This document shows positions 63,472 through 64,000 of a DNA stretch of 64,000 nucleotides, piece after piece. Source of the DNA: Aeromonas rivipollensis (GTDB lineage: Bacteria > Pseudomonadota > Gammaproteobacteria > Enterobacterales > Aeromonadaceae). The DNA is taken from the NCBI RefSeq assembly GCF_037811135.1, contig NZ_CP149130.1, positions 236,001 to 300,000 on the forward strand, written 5' to 3'. The notes under the pieces are model-generated. The model did no database searches. It saw only the letters and a program-made list of their open reading frames with translations, and was not told where the DNA came from. Both the position numbers and the translations under genes were made by a program. Numbering within the stretch: the stretch's first letter is position 1; every line of letters starts with the position of its first letter.

Positions 63472-64000
63472 GTGAGCAAGCCCGCCATTTTTCTGGACCG
63501 TGACGGTGTCATCAACGAAGACACCGGTTATGTCAGCCAGGTCGATGACTTCCATTTTCTGCCCGGGGTGATCGAAGCCCTGCAGCTGCTGAAGAAGAAA
63601 GGCTATCTGTTGATCGTCGTCACCAACCAGTCCGGCATTGCCCGCGGCTACTTTAGTGAAGACGACTTCATGAACCTGACCGAGTGGATGGACTGGTCAC
63701 TGGCCGACCGGGACGTTGATCTTGATGGCATCTATTTCTGCCCCCATCATCCGGATCACGGAGCTCCCTGCGATTGCCGCAAACCTGCACCCGGCATGCT
63801 GCTGTTGGCGCAACAGGAGCTGGGCATCGACATGGCGCGTTCCTATATGGTGGGTGACAAGCCTTCCGACCTGAAAGCGGCCGCAAATGCTAAGGTCGGG
63901 CATAAAGTGTTGGTCAGAACGGGTAAAGCAGTGACTGATGCTGGTATCGCATTGGCTGATGCCGTCTATGACAATCTGCACGATTTTGCCGTTTCAGTAC
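63472..64000 (+). CDS. gmhB: D-glycero-beta-D-manno-heptose-1,7-bisphosphate 7-phosphatase (3' end cut by window)
   Basis: GmhB removes the 7-phosphate in ADP-heptose synthesis for the LPS core. The 176 visible codons show the HAD motifs [26 protein letters not shown] and [12 protein letters not shown], and the zinc-binding [16 protein letters not shown]. The start is a GTG at 63472 with GAGGT 8 bp upstream. E. coli GmhB has 191 residues, so about 15 are missing at the right edge. In E. coli gmhB is followed by an rRNA operon; the same could hold here but is outside the window. Confidence 0.95.
   Translation, partial: MSKPAIFLDRDGVINEDTGYVSQVDDFHFLPGVIEALQLLKKKGYLLIVVTNQSGIARGYFSEDDFMNLTEWMDWSLADRDVDLDGIYFCPHHPDHGAPCDCRKPAPGMLLLAQQELGIDMARSYMVGDKPSDLKAAANAKVGHKVLVRTGKAVTDAGIALADAVYDNLHDFAVSV

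Overview
The window is a chromosomal segment of a GC-rich gammaproteobacterium. Gene content and order (KtrAB potassium system, GlrK-QseG-GlrR, TorCA, MsrPQ, YheO next to TusDCB, ribosomal proteins close to E. coli and Vibrio versions) fit the genus Aeromonas best. The assignment rests on recognised protein families, not on a database search. I see no prophage, insertion sequence, CRISPR array or defence island; this is mostly core genome.

Layout. 1-5.1 kb: the 5' part of an AraC-type regulator, divergent from a YqhD-like aldehyde reductase, then the pntAB transhydrogenase operon. 5.4-9.6 kb: a cysteine/thiol block of cysteine desulfidase, cystine importer and CoA-disulfide reductase. 9.8-16.2 kb: bamD divergent from rluD-pgeF-clpB (clpB has a sigma-32 type promoter) and a COG1237-type metallo-hydrolase. 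16.3-18 kb: divergent asnA/asnC. 18-21.3 kb: a periplasmic binding protein, a membrane protein, a CBS protein, folM and an unusual HPPK-like protein. 21.4-24.9 kb: a 30-codon membrane peptide and the glrK-qseG-glrR system. 25-27.7 kb: a DUF1097 membrane protein, a 31-codon membrane peptide and msrPQ. 27.7-31 kb: two PepSY proteins beside an OmpR/PhoQ-type two-component system, and an acidic orphan. 31.1-34.8 kb: torA and torC on the minus strand. 35.1-42.3 kb: topB (behind a LexA box), ktrBA, murB-birA and coaA.

42.6-63.4 kb is the translation/transcription core: tRNA-Tyr, tRNA-Gly, a decayed tRNA-Thr, tuf copy 1, tRNA-Trp, secE-nusG, rplKA, the L10 leader, rplJL, rpoBC, then yheO-ridA-tusDCB, and the str operon rpsL-rpsG-fusA-tuf copy 2. 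The window ends inside gmhB. Clusters that are far apart in E. coli (rif and str) are contiguous here, so two almost identical tuf genes lie as direct repeats about 19 kb apart.

Most noteworthy observations: (1) degenerate second copies of gene 3' ends lie just downstream of four genes (the CoA-disulfide reductase, asnA, asnC and DUF1097), and the asnA and asnC copies bracket that divergent pair, which suggests in-place allele or gene replacement; (2) the tRNA-Thr at the E. coli thrT position has lost its anticodon; (3) the GlrR AAA+ domain lacks the GAFTGA loop needed to work with sigma-54; (4) topB has a perfect LexA-type box; (5) two conserved-looking very small membrane proteins have good ribosome binding sites. 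I did not find a wholly new multi-gene system.
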